Of a DNA stretch of 64,000 nt, positions 16,706-25,095 are shown one piece after another. The translations under genes and the position numbers were made by a program. The DNA lies in NCBI GenBank assembly GCA_937967685.1, contig CALBTX010000114.1, positions 5,785 to 69,784 of the forward strand, given 5' to 3'. This stretch comes from an uncultured Bacillaceae bacterium (lineage in GTDB: Bacteria; Bacillota; Bacilli; Caldalkalibacillales; Caldalkalibacillaceae). Numbering within the stretch: position 1 is the stretch's first letter; each line of letters opens with the position of its first letter. The notes under the pieces are model-generated. The model made no database searches and was not told the DNA's origin. It saw nothing but the letters and a program-made list of their open reading frames with translations.

Positions 16706-17791
16706 CTATTCGCCAAAAAAATTCCCTGCTTTTTTCCGGACATAGTGCCGCTCTGATTGAGCATGGACGCCGATTTGAATGAGACCTAAATGCAGAAGCA
16801 TTTGAATGATTCTTTCCCGAAAAATCGTCGGGACATCATCATAATAGTAACTTGAGATCCACGGAGAGATGGCATTGTAAAGCTTGTCAGTGGATATCCA
16901 CTGCTGCAAAAGAACGGCATTCATCCAGTGAACAAGAAAAGGCAATGTCGGGAGAGGTTTGCCATACGTCTTCAGCCAGTAATGAAAACAGTCTTTTTGC
17001 TGCACTCGAAATAAAAGGGACGGATCAGTGAGCTTTGCATGCCCTGCCTCAGTGATATCAAGCCCGCCGGGCTCCTCTCGAATCCAGCCTCGGTCATAAC
17101 TGAAGTCATAGATGAAGGCAAATCGGTTCGGGTAGAAAGGAAACCGTCTGCCATATCCAAAACGCCACGGTCGTCCTTCCACCAATTGTTCCGCAACGCG
17201 CAATTTCTTCATTAACTGGTGTTGAAATCGCTTATGGAGCACACCTTCTTTCGTCAGTGGCGGACGCTTCTCGGCCACGAAGTGTAACCATGTTTTTAAA
17301 TCATGCAGGAGAGACCGTTCTTCGTCTCTCACTGTCAGCCGGGCGGGTTCCGCATCAGGCAGATCGAATGCCCTTTGCCAAGCGCGAATGAACTGTTGCT
17401 GCAGAAACGGCCTGAAATCTTCCGGAATCTCATATTGAATGTGAAATTTGGTAGAGACAGGAAAAAGCCAGCCACTGTGGACGAGGCGAGCGATCCATGC
17501 CTTCGGTGAACCTTTTAAATCAAGCAGCTTTTGGATCAATGTTCCTTTCCCCATTAATTCTTCCAAACTGAACCAAGCTTTCGGCTGGAAAAGCAAATAC
17601 GTCATCACATAAAAAATTTCTCGATCCAGTGTGGCAAACAAACGTTCATAGTTTCCGCTGTCTAGCATTTCATAATGAATGGTTTGGACAAGGTCAAGCT
17701 TGGAATGACGGTTGCAATCGCAGGCATAACGACCGGCGATTGCCCTCAAATCGGCCACATCTAGGTTCAGCAGATATTCCGATAGTTTCAT
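16706..17791 (-). CDS. Helicase XPB/Ssl2 N-terminal-domain-like protein
   Basis: 361 residues without a P-loop or other helicase motor motifs. The start (M-K-L-S-E-Y-L, DLRAIAGRYAC) resembles a Rho-N/helicase-associated entry. The middle (alternating helices, RFAFIYDFSYDRGWI) and the winged-helix-like C-terminus (TIFRERIIQMLLHLGLIQIG) recall the stand-alone XPB/Ssl2 N-terminal-like domain (Helicase_C_3-type) proteins of Firmicutes. This is a tentative family guess from sequence feel, not a motif proof. It sits between ypiA and ypiB, where B. subtilis has no gene. Confidence 0.45.
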   Translation of the reverse strand: MKLSEYLLNLDVADLRAIAGRYACDCNRHSKLDLVQTIHYEMLDSGNYERLFATLDREIFYVMTYLLFQPKAWFSLEELMGKGTLIQKLLDLKGSPKAWIARLVHSGWLFPVSTKFHIQYEIPEDFRPFLQQQFIRAWQRAFDLPDAEPARLTVRDEERSLLHDLKTWLHFVAEKRPPLTKEGVLHKRFQHQLMKKLRVAEQLVEGRPWRFGYGRRFPFYPNRFAFIYDFSYDRGWIREEPGGLDITEAGHAKLTDPSLLFRVQQKDCFHYWLKTYGKPLPTLPFLVHWMNAVLLQQWISTDKLYNAISPWISSYYYDDVPTIFRERIIQMLLHLGLIQIGVHAQSERHYVRKKAGNFFGE

Positions 17792-17841
17792 CCCGTCACC
17801 TCACAACCCCGGAAGTTAGTTCTAGTATGGGTCGTGACGGG

Positions 17842-17889
17842 AACGCTTATGCTTCGGATCTGAAAAACGCTTATGCTTCGGATCTGAAA
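17842..17889. repeat. Perfect 24-bp tandem duplication covering the end of ypiA
   Basis: 17842-17865 and 17866-17889 are identical (each begins AACGCTTATGCTTCGGATCT). The second copy holds the last five codons (FRSEA region) and the stop of ypiA; the first copy repeats them just outside the gene. Confidence 0.95.
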
Positions 17890-19115
17890 ATCATATCCCG
17901 GATGTCTTCTTGTTCAGGATTTATTTGCAATGATTTTCTCCATAATGCCAAGGCTTCTTGTACTTGTCCCTCATTGCGCAACAAGAACGCCAAATGGTTC
18001 AACGCCTCCGTGTCTTGTGCATTCGCCCGGACGGCCGCACGGTAACTCTGTTCCGCTTTGTCCCACTGTTCAAGCTCTTCATACAACAGACCTTTGTGCA
18101 CATGGATATCACTGCGCCCCGGCGAAATATCCGCCAATCGTTCCAAATAGCGCAAACTTGCTTCAAGGTCCCCTTCATCTTTTAAGAGCAGGGCCATCTT
18201 TTCCAGTGCGGCGATGTTGGCCGGATCTTTATCTAAAGCGAGTTGCAGCTGTTCCTTAGCCTGGTGTTTTGCTCCGGTCTGTATGGCCAATTTTGCCTTT
18301 AACTCGTTTAGGCGGGCGTTCGTATCATCATATTTCAGGCCTTCTTCCACAACAGACAAAGCCCGTTCGGTGTCTCCTTCATGCATATATGCTTCGACGA
18401 GAAACGGATACAAGGAAGTATAGTGGGGATCGGCATCTTTTAAACGGTTTAAGGCGGAAATCACGGATGGCCATTTGCGCATTTGAAAAGCGACCAGGGC
18501 ATAACCAAACAACAGATCAGGTGTCTCCGTTCGTTCCATGGCCTCTTCGTAATATGCCAGCGCCTCTTCAAACCGGCCTAGGTGGGCGCAACAATCCGCC
18601 ATTTTGGCATAATCAGGCTGAGTGCTTTGTTCAAAACATTCCAAGGCCAGCGCGTATTTTTCCTGTTCATAAAACACTTCACCTAACGCCTGTTTTAAAA
18701 TCGGTTGATCGGAATGTGACTGTAATGCTTCTTTAATTTTCATTTCGGCCACTTCAAATAAACCTTCGGACAAATAGATGTCGGCCGCGAGCAGGACGGC
18801 CCGGACAGCATCATCTTCTTCCTCGTCAATATGCCTTAACAATTCAAGGGCATCTTCATTTCGATCCGCTTCCATATAAAGTTCGGCCAGGGTTAAAATC
18901 AGTTCGGGCTCGTCAGGATATCGCGCATGCAACGTTTCCATGACGCTCAGCGCCTCGTCTAAAAAACCGTAGCGGTACAAAAACTGAGCTACTTCAAAAC
19001 GCAAATCATCCGTCATTTGCGGGTGATCCAGCAGTCTTCGGATTTCCTCCACCCCTTCGGTGCTGTCGCCGAATTCAACCTTATTGAAATGCTTTTGAAT
19101 TTCCTCGATAATCAT
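17871..19115 (-). CDS. ypiA: TPR protein YpiA
   Basis: 414-residue soluble protein built of about ten tetratricopeptide repeats with the W-x-x-x-L-x-Y-G/A-x-x-A spacing (for example EEALAYYEEAMERTETPDLLF and WDKAEQSYRAAVRANAQD). By length, N-terminus (MIIEEIQKHFNKVEFGD) and location it is YpiA. Role unknown beyond protein binding. In B. subtilis it directly follows aroE(aroA); here an HPr kinase paralogue is inserted between them. Its final codons and stop are duplicated immediately downstream. Confidence 0.85.
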   Translation of the reverse strand: MIIEEIQKHFNKVEFGDSTEGVEEIRRLLDHPQMTDDLRFEVAQFLYRYGFLDEALSVMETLHARYPDEPELILTLAELYMEADRNEDALELLRHIDEEEDDAVRAVLLAADIYLSEGLFEVAEMKIKEALQSHSDQPILKQALGEVFYEQEKYALALECFEQSTQPDYAKMADCCAHLGRFEEALAYYEEAMERTETPDLLFGYALVAFQMRKWPSVISALNRLKDADPHYTSLYPFLVEAYMHEGDTERALSVVEEGLKYDDTNARLNELKAKLAIQTGAKHQAKEQLQLALDKDPANIAALEKMALLLKDEGDLEASLRYLERLADISPGRSDIHVHKGLLYEELEQWDKAEQSYRAAVRANAQDTEALNHLAFLLRNEGQVQEALALWRKSLQINPEQEDIRDMIFRSEA

Positions 19116-19198
19116 TTGCTTAAACCCCTTTAATGGTGTTCATGCGTATCATTGTGCACAAACTTGCAATGGCGTTCAATCCGTGTCTCAACGTCATA

Positions 19199-20128
19199 TC
19201 AGTTCCTGTCTGATTCGGTGTCATCCAAGCGGCTCTTAAATTCTTCCGCGGCACTGTACCCTTGCTGCATCAAATACCAGTTGTTCGCCGCCGCTTCGAT
19301 GAGGCCGGCCACATCGCGGCCGGGTTGAAGCTGAATTTGAATATGGGGAATGCGAACATCCATATATTCGATATATTTCGATTCAAGTTCCAACTCATTG
19401 TTCAGAGAGTCTTTTTCCCATTTCGTCAGCTCGATGTCAAGGGCGATGCGCGTCTCGTCCTGAAACGCTTTTCTGCCGTATAAACGAACGACATTTAACA
19501 AGCCGACACTGCGCAAGGCGAGAAATTCTTTATTGACTTCATTATGTGTTCCCAACAGGGTTTGGGGGCTCAGTTTTTTAAGAACAACGATATCATCGGC
19601 CACAAGCCTGTGTCCCCGACCGATCAGCGTATGCGCTGTTTCGCTTTTGCCCACACCTGATTTGCCCCTGACTAATACGCCCAACCCGGACACGTTGACA
19701 CAAACGCCATGCACGGCAATTTCCGGGGCCAACTCTTTAGCCAAATAAGTATCAATCATGGCGATAAATTCGGCTGTCGATTGCTGGGTAAGCAGCAAAG
19801 GGATCCCTTCCTGCTCACAAAATTGGGTTAAATAAGTCAAGCCTTCTTGACCAGCGGTCACGATAAAACAGGGCGGATGATATTTGACAATATTGCCGAT
19901 GCGCAGTTTGCGCTCTTCAACACTTAACTGATGCAAGAAGCTGATTTCTTTTTGGCCCAGTATTTGCACCCTTTCCATTGGAAAGAAATCAAAATAGCCG
20001 ATAAACTCCAAACCCGGCCGGTGAGTCTTGGTCTTTTTGATCGTTCGCCGGAGATGATGGCTTGCTGCAAGCACTTGTAATGAAAATTTTTTAACCAAAT
20101 TCCCTACAGTAATTGATTTTTCATCCAT
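19199..20128 (-). CDS. HPr kinase/phosphorylase paralogue with altered signature motif
   Basis: 309 residues from ATG 20128 (M-D-E-K-S-I-T-V), essentially full length for HprK. Conserved: the N-terminal GYFDFFPMERVQILG block, catalytic His140 (A-V-H-G-V), P-loop G-K-S-G-V-G-K-S (155-162), GHRLVADD (172-179) and Q-P-G-R-D-V-A (268-274). The HPrK/P signature, normally E-I-R-G-L-G-I-I-N-V, reads A-L-R-S-V-G-L-L-N-V (204-213), losing the acidic residue and a glycine of a region tied to the phosphorylase reaction. It is not next to lgt or ppaX, the usual hprK context. It has its own sigma-A promoter and a leader terminator. It could be a kinase-biased HprK acting on HPr, Crh or another partner. 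Confidence 0.82.
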   Translation of the reverse strand: MDEKSITVGNLVKKFSLQVLAASHHLRRTIKKTKTHRPGLEFIGYFDFFPMERVQILGQKEISFLHQLSVEERKLRIGNIVKYHPPCFIVTAGQEGLTYLTQFCEQEGIPLLLTQQSTAEFIAMIDTYLAKELAPEIAVHGVCVNVSGLGVLVRGKSGVGKSETAHTLIGRGHRLVADDIVVLKKLSPQTLLGTHNEVNKEFLALRSVGLLNVVRLYGRKAFQDETRIALDIELTKWEKDSLNNELELESKYIEYMDVRIPHIQIQLQPGRDVAGLIEAAANNWYLMQQGYSAAEEFKSRLDDTESDRN

Positions 20129-20171
20129 CGTCTTTCTTCCCTTCGTCAACATCACATCTACCATTGTAAAT

Positions 20172-20217
20172 AAAAAAACCGCATATTGCACCCCTTGTAA
20201 AGGCTTACAATATACGG
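20172..20217 (-). terminator. Leader terminator/attenuator before the HPr kinase paralogue
   Basis: On the minus strand CCGTATATTG (20208-20217) pairs with CAATATGCGG (20179-20188) with one G-U pair, followed by seven T. The loop contains TTGTAA...TTACAA, which could form a competing hairpin. It lies between the promoter (20279-20306) and the ribosome-binding site (about 20140), so transcripts must pass it. It may also stop aroA read-through. Confidence 0.8.
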
Positions 20218-20278
20218 CACGGCTATAAAACCGAATATCTAAATGGATAGGAGTGGAGAGAAACCATACTGTATCTCT

Positions 20279-20306
20279 ATTATAGCCCCTCCACTCACTA
20301 TGTCAA
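20279..20306 (-). promoter_or_regulatory. Consensus sigma-A promoter of the HPr kinase paralogue
   Basis: Minus strand: TTGACA (20301-20306), a 16-base spacer and TATAAT (20279-20284). Both hexamers are perfect. The leader to the start codon is about 145 nt. Confidence 0.88.
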
Positions 20307-20389
20307 CTATTTTTTTAACATTTATTTGATTTTAACATTTAAAAGACGCTGTTCATCAAATGCCTGCGCGCCTGTTCAACCGATCACGC

Positions 20390-21733
20390 TTATCTGAACT
20401 GTACTTGAACGCCTAATGAGGCCAATATGGAGAAGAACGTCGGGCATGTTTTCGATACGCAACCGGGATCGGAAATGCGCACGCCCGGTATTTTCGTTCC
20501 CAACAGAGCGAAGACCATCGCCTGGCGATGATCGTCATGAGGATCCAGAAGCGTTCCTTGCAGACGATTTCCCGGCCGAATTTCAAACCCATCGGCAAAC
20601 TCCTGGACATTTGCTCCCAATCGTTTCAACGCTTCACAAATGACCGCAATCCGGTCTGATTCATGTTTCCTAATATGAGGCACGTTGTACACCCTGATGG
20701 GTCCGTCGGCAAATGGAGCCAGAGCGGCGAGCGTGATGGCTTGATCAGACATGGGTTTCATATCCACTGCAAATCCCCCGCGCAACTTTTCCGGGCCGGT
20801 CACTTGCAAGAAATGCTCCCCCTTTTCACACCGACACCCCATTTTTTCCAATACATCGATAAATTTGGCATCAGGTTGCGCAGAATGATAACCGACATTC
20901 GTAATGCGTATCGTACCGCCGGTCAAAGCCGCCAAACTTAAGAAATAACAAGCCGTGGAGGCATCTGCCTCAAGCGTTAATCGCCGCCCGGCATATCCCG
21001 TCGGGTAAACCGTGAATGCTTCCATTTGGCCGAAACGTTCCACTTTGGCGCCGAATTGCTCCATCAGTTGCAACGTGATTTCGATATAAGAAGGCTGAAC
21101 CAAACCGTTTGTCACCCGAATATTGACCGGACCTTGCGCATAACTGCTGGCCATTAAGAGGCCGCTTAAAAATTGGCTGGAAACATTTCCGGCAATCTGG
21201 ACCTGCCCCCCCTTCAGCGTTTGACCAGACACTTTAAGAGGCAGTCCCCGATGATCCGTGACATATTCAATCTCGGCGCCGAGTTCTCTTAAAGCTTGTA
21301 TTAACGGCTCCAAAGGGCGATTTCTCAACTGGTCCGTTCCGTCCACAAGCCAGCTTCCTTCCGGGCTGACCGCCAAAGCACCGGGCAAAAATCGGGCGAT
21401 CGTACCCGCCGAACCAATAAACAGTTCGCCGTTTCGATTCTGCCATCGTCCGGCACAACCTTCAAGCCGCACTTGATCATCGTTAATTTCAGTGGTGATC
21501 CCCAACCTTTTCAAAGCATCTAGGCACCAATAGGAATCATCACTTTTCAAGATGCCGTTGAGAATGGACTCTCCTCTGGCCAGCGCCGCAATCAACAAAG
21601 CGCGGTTCGTGTAGCTTTTCGAACCCGGGATTTGCAGGCTCCCATGGACGGGCTTGGTCACGGGGGTGATTTCGACCAGCTCTTTATCGACGGCGCCAGC
21701 CCAGGGAGACCTCGAACTGACAGGCTGTGACAA
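20390..21733 (-). CDS. aroA: 3-phosphoshikimate 1-carboxyvinyltransferase (EPSP synthase)
   Basis: Joins PEP and shikimate-3-phosphate, the sixth shikimate step (called aroE in B. subtilis). 447 residues. Motifs: L-Q-I-P-G-S-K-S-Y-T-N-R-A-L-L-I near residue 35 (Lys and Arg of the active site), GNAGT-equivalent GSAGTIARFLPG, and IRKHESDRI with the catalytic region. The start is TTG 21733, behind AAAGGAGG. It is the last gene of the trp-his-tyr-aro run, 31 bases after tyrA. Confidence 0.95.
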   Translation of the reverse strand: MSQPVSSRSPWAGAVDKELVEITPVTKPVHGSLQIPGSKSYTNRALLIAALARGESILNGILKSDDSYWCLDALKRLGITTEINDDQVRLEGCAGRWQNRNGELFIGSAGTIARFLPGALAVSPEGSWLVDGTDQLRNRPLEPLIQALRELGAEIEYVTDHRGLPLKVSGQTLKGGQVQIAGNVSSQFLSGLLMASSYAQGPVNIRVTNGLVQPSYIEITLQLMEQFGAKVERFGQMEAFTVYPTGYAGRRLTLEADASTACYFLSLAALTGGTIRITNVGYHSAQPDAKFIDVLEKMGCRCEKGEHFLQVTGPEKLRGGFAVDMKPMSDQAITLAALAPFADGPIRVYNVPHIRKHESDRIAVICEALKRLGANVQEFADGFEIRPGNRLQGTLLDPHDDHRQAMVFALLGTKIPGVRISDPGCVSKTCPTFFSILASLGVQVQFR

Positions 21734-21764
21734 TGATACACATCCTCCTTTTGACTGTCCAACA

Positions 21765-22871
21765 TTAGGGGCGATAAACGAGATAATGAGCGTCTTGCAT
21801 CACTTTCTCCGCTTTCTCCATATCGGATTCATTGCGAAAACTGAGACGCAATACACCCATAATATCTTCTCTCGTTTCCAAAATGGCAATATTGGTAATG
21901 CTGATCTCATGAATACCTAATAGCGTCGTAATTTGTCCAATGACACCGGGATGGTCGGGAATATCCACGTACAGATCAAAAAAGCTGGGAATCGCGCCTT
22001 GATTTTTCTCCGGCAACTCATCACGCACTTGTTTAGCATGGGCAAAAAAAGACTCGATCCGCTCTGCGTCCCTCGATTCAATCATTTCACTCACTTCCTG
22101 CATGCGCTTGATCCAATCCTTCAGCTGGCTCACCAATAATGAATGATTGCTGAGGACAATATCCCGCCACATGCGCGGACTGGAAGAGGCGATGCGGGTG
22201 ATATCCCGGAACCCTCCGGCCGCCAGCCGAAAATACCACTCATTCTGTTGTTGATAGTCAAAAACGTGTTCGACTAACGACGAAGCAATGACGTGAGGAA
22301 AATGACTGATCGCCCCGACGACTTCATCATGCTCTTGCGCACTCATTTGGATGATTTGCGCACGGGTACATGCCAACAACTCCTTCAAAGTCTGCAAATG
22401 CTCCGGGTTGGTCTGTTTGGACGGCGTTAGCACATAATAGGCATTTTCAAACAGGCGGTCGTTTGCCGCTTCCACACCCGATTTGTGTGAACCGGCCATC
22501 GGATGTCCGCCGATGAAAATGCCTTTGCTTTGAGCGGAAAACTGTTCACTGAGCGAGACGATACGGCTTTTCGTGCTCCCAACGTCGGTGATTATACACC
22601 CTTCTTTTATATGCGCTGAGAGCAACACCGGTTTAAGCAGCTCACACAACGTTTGAACCGGGGTGCACAAAAAGACGAAGTCTGCTTGCCCCAGCGCCCT
22701 GTCCAAATCGGTATATCCTTCATCAATCACACCTAGGGACTGCGCCAAATGCAGGCGGGAATCCTGCTTGTCATAAGCGTGAATGACAATGTCTTCACGC
22801 AATCTTTTTTTCAGGCAAAGGGCGATGGAGCCTCCGATTAAGCCGACACCAATGATGGCCACTTTTTTCAT
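21765..22871 (-). CDS. tyrA: Prephenate dehydrogenase with ACT domain
   Basis: Oxidative decarboxylation of prephenate to 4-hydroxyphenylpyruvate (tyrosine branch). 368 residues: NAD loop G-V-G-L-I-G-G-S (8-15), catalytic region GGHPMAGSHKSGVEAA with His and Ser, and a C-terminal ACT domain (from about DLYVDIPDHPGVIGQITTLLG, residue 290) for tyrosine feedback. ATGA overlap with the hisC stop. Confidence 0.96.
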   Translation of the reverse strand: MKKVAIIGVGLIGGSIALCLKKRLREDIVIHAYDKQDSRLHLAQSLGVIDEGYTDLDRALGQADFVFLCTPVQTLCELLKPVLLSAHIKEGCIITDVGSTKSRIVSLSEQFSAQSKGIFIGGHPMAGSHKSGVEAANDRLFENAYYVLTPSKQTNPEHLQTLKELLACTRAQIIQMSAQEHDEVVGAISHFPHVIASSLVEHVFDYQQQNEWYFRLAAGGFRDITRIASSSPRMWRDIVLSNHSLLVSQLKDWIKRMQEVSEMIESRDAERIESFFAHAKQVRDELPEKNQGAIPSFFDLYVDIPDHPGVIGQITTLLGIHEISITNIAILETREDIMGVLRLSFRNESDMEKAEKVMQDAHYLVYRP

Positions 22872-23959
22872 GACACATTTTTCACCATTCGTTCTAAGAC
22901 GTGAATAATCCGTTCATTTTGCGCTTCAGTGCCGATCGTAATGCGCAAAGACGTCGGATAGCCCAGCGCTTCCCCGGAGCGGACGATAATGCCTTGTTTC
23001 AACAAAGCTTCAAAACACTGATGTGCCGGACGGTTGACATCGACCATGATAAAATTGGCTTCAGTCGGGAAGTACGACAGGCCCAACTGTTGAAAAGCGG
23101 CGTAAAATTGCTCTTTTCCCGCACGGTTTCTTTGCACGCATTGGCGCATGTACGCTTGATCTCTCAGAGCGGCTATGGCCGCTTTTTGAGCCACTCTGGA
23201 CGTATTAAACGGCGCGCGGACCTTGTTCAAATGGTCGATCAGATCGGGATGGCCGATGCCATAGCCAATGCGTAAAGCAGCCAAACCGTACACTTTGGAA
23301 AAAGTGCGTAAAATGAGTACATTGGAGTGTTTGTCCAGCAGAGCCAATGAGTCCGGATAATCTTTTGCTGTCACGTATTCATAATACGCTTCATCAACGA
23401 CGACCAAAACATCGCTGGGCAGTGACTCCAACAGGTTGGCTAACGCATCATGCGGGACATACGTGCCTGACGGATTGTTCGGATTGCACACCCAAACCAC
23501 CCTTGTCCGCTGATTGACTCGCTTGCTCATTGCCTCTAAATCATGCACCCCGTCTTTCAGAGGCACTTCAATGATCTCAGCCCCTTCGATCAGCGCATTG
23601 ATTTTGTACTCGGCAAACGAAGGGGTGGCCATCACCGTATTCGTGTCCGGTGAAAGAAAAGTACGGCAAATGAATTGGACGATTTCATCAGAACCGTTGC
23701 CAAAAATTAACTGATTCTGATCGATATGATAAAAATGGGCCACCGCCTCGCGCAGTTCGGCGGCATACCCGTCAGGATAAACGGCCAGCTCAGAAAATTC
23801 TTCCCGCATCGCCTGCTGCACAAGGGGCGACGGACCGAACGGGTTTTCATTCGAAGCTAGCTTGATCACTTCATCCAATTGGTATTCCCGCTTCACTTCC
23901 TCGATCGGTTTTCCGGGTTCATATACGGGAACATCGATGATATGTTTTTTGGGCTTCAT
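22868..23959 (-). CDS. hisC: Histidinol-phosphate / aromatic aminotransferase
   Basis: 363-residue class I PLP aminotransferase. SNENPFGPSP near the N-terminus, NPNNPSGT, VVDEAYYEY, and the PLP lysine in RTFSKVYGLAALRIGYG. In Bacillus this enzyme serves histidine synthesis and also phenylalanine and tyrosine formation, which explains its place between trpA and tyrA. Confidence 0.95.
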   Translation of the reverse strand: MKPKKHIIDVPVYEPGKPIEEVKREYQLDEVIKLASNENPFGPSPLVQQAMREEFSELAVYPDGYAAELREAVAHFYHIDQNQLIFGNGSDEIVQFICRTFLSPDTNTVMATPSFAEYKINALIEGAEIIEVPLKDGVHDLEAMSKRVNQRTRVVWVCNPNNPSGTYVPHDALANLLESLPSDVLVVVDEAYYEYVTAKDYPDSLALLDKHSNVLILRTFSKVYGLAALRIGYGIGHPDLIDHLNKVRAPFNTSRVAQKAAIAALRDQAYMRQCVQRNRAGKEQFYAAFQQLGLSYFPTEANFIMVDVNRPAHQCFEALLKQGIIVRSGEALGYPTSLRITIGTEAQNERIIHVLERMVKNVS

Positions 23960-23975
23960 CTGCTTTCACCTCTAT

Positions 23976-24013
23976 TGATCCTTTGTTCTGCTGATGATCT
24001 ATTGTTCTGTTGA
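23976..24013. repeat. Tandem 19-bp duplication between hisC and trpA
   Basis: 23976-23994 and 23995-24013 share 16 of 19 bases (pattern TGATC-n-n-TTGTTCTG-n-TGA). Confidence 0.7.
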
Positions 24014-24054
24014 GATGAGATCAGTCTGTCGACCTGCATTTAATGTCTAGTTTA

Positions 24055-24933
24055 CTATGAATTCGCATTTGAAAATAGACCTTGGACAAAAGTTTTTATT
24101 TCTAGCAAAGCCTGTTGTTTTGTTTTCCCGTCGCCAAACAGCGCCCGCCGTTCAGTGATCAAGTTGATCAGCGCACTGCCGATAATGATTCCATCGGCCA
24201 TGGAAGACAGTTGTTCAACATGCTCTCTTTTGGAGACACCGAAACCGACCGCAAGCGGTTTATCCGTATGCCTGCGAATGCGCTTCAAAAAATCATCGAG
24301 TTGCGCGGACAGATTTTCCCGGACGCCGGTCACTCCTAAAGAAGAAATACAGTATATGAATCCTTCGGCCTGACTGACAATGCGGCGAATCCGCTCTTTT
24401 GACGTCGGCGCCACCAAGGAAATGTAAACCAGATCATTCTGCCGACAAGCCCGCCGCACATGATCAGCTTCTTCATGGGGAAGATCGGGTATCAACACGC
24501 CGTTTGCCCCAACTTCGCGAGCTTTCTTAGCAAACAGATCCAAACCAAATTGGAAGATAGGGTTATAATAGCAAAAAATAATCAGCGGGATGGTCAGTCC
24601 CGCTTGACGCATTGATCTAACGAGTTCCAATCCTTTGGAAAAAGTCATGCCGTTGGCCAACGCCGCTTGACTGGAGGCTTGAATGACAGGCCCGTCGGCC
24701 AGAGGATCGGAATAAGGAAAACCGACTTCCAAGATGGAAGCTCCGGCATCTTGCAAAGCAAGCGCAATATCAATGGAATCTGCGTAAGTCGGATATCCCC
24801 CGGTGATGAAAGGAATGAACGCCGGTTTGCCTTGGCGCTTTTTTTCTTGAAAAGCATCTTCTACCGATTGCCGTGTCTTTGTGCCACACGTACTTTCCCT
24901 TGATCCTGAGGGGTTGTCCTGGCCGAAAGCCAT
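24055..24933 (-). CDS. trpA: Tryptophan synthase alpha chain
   Basis: 292 residues; cleaves indole-3-glycerol phosphate to indole and glyceraldehyde-3-phosphate, in an alpha2beta2 complex with TrpB. Motifs: LEVGFPYSDPLADGPVIQ (catalytic Glu and Asp), IPDLPHEE, and the phosphate loop GFGVSKREH. It carries an N-terminal extension of about 25 residues (S/T/G-rich) before the usual start, in frame from ATG 24933 with GGAGTGGAG upstream. An unusually long 162-bp gap with tandem repeats separates it from trpB. Confidence 0.95.
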   Translation of the reverse strand: MAFGQDNPSGSRESTCGTKTRQSVEDAFQEKKRQGKPAFIPFITGGYPTYADSIDIALALQDAGASILEVGFPYSDPLADGPVIQASSQAALANGMTFSKGLELVRSMRQAGLTIPLIIFCYYNPIFQFGLDLFAKKAREVGANGVLIPDLPHEEADHVRRACRQNDLVYISLVAPTSKERIRRIVSQAEGFIYCISSLGVTGVRENLSAQLDDFLKRIRRHTDKPLAVGFGVSKREHVEQLSSMADGIIIGSALINLITERRALFGDGKTKQQALLEIKTFVQGLFSNANS

Positions 24934-24981
24934 ACATGCTCCACTCCTTTTTAAATATTTAAATAATGATCAGTCTTCTAT

Positions 24982-25050
24982 ACGTAAACCTGATCAAACT
25001 TTTTAACGTCAACTTGACCAGCTTTTTTACGTAGACTTGACCGAGTTTCT
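24982..25050. repeat. Three imperfect 22-24-bp tandem repeats between trpB and trpA
   Basis: Units at 24982-25005, 25006-25028 and 25029-25050 each begin ACGT and share A-C-n-TGA-n-C in the middle and a T-rich end. A fourth, partial unit (GCGTCAT) follows. No coding frame or terminator is evident in this gap. Confidence 0.7.
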
Positions 25051-25095
25051 ATGCGTCATCCTATTCTCTCTGACGGCTCTAAGTTTCTCCCGTGC

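Noticed and set aside
19132..19200. Tandem duplication between ypiA and the HPr kinase paralogue
   Set aside because: AATGG-n-GTTCA occurs twice 36 bases apart, but similarity fades quickly; too weak to call.
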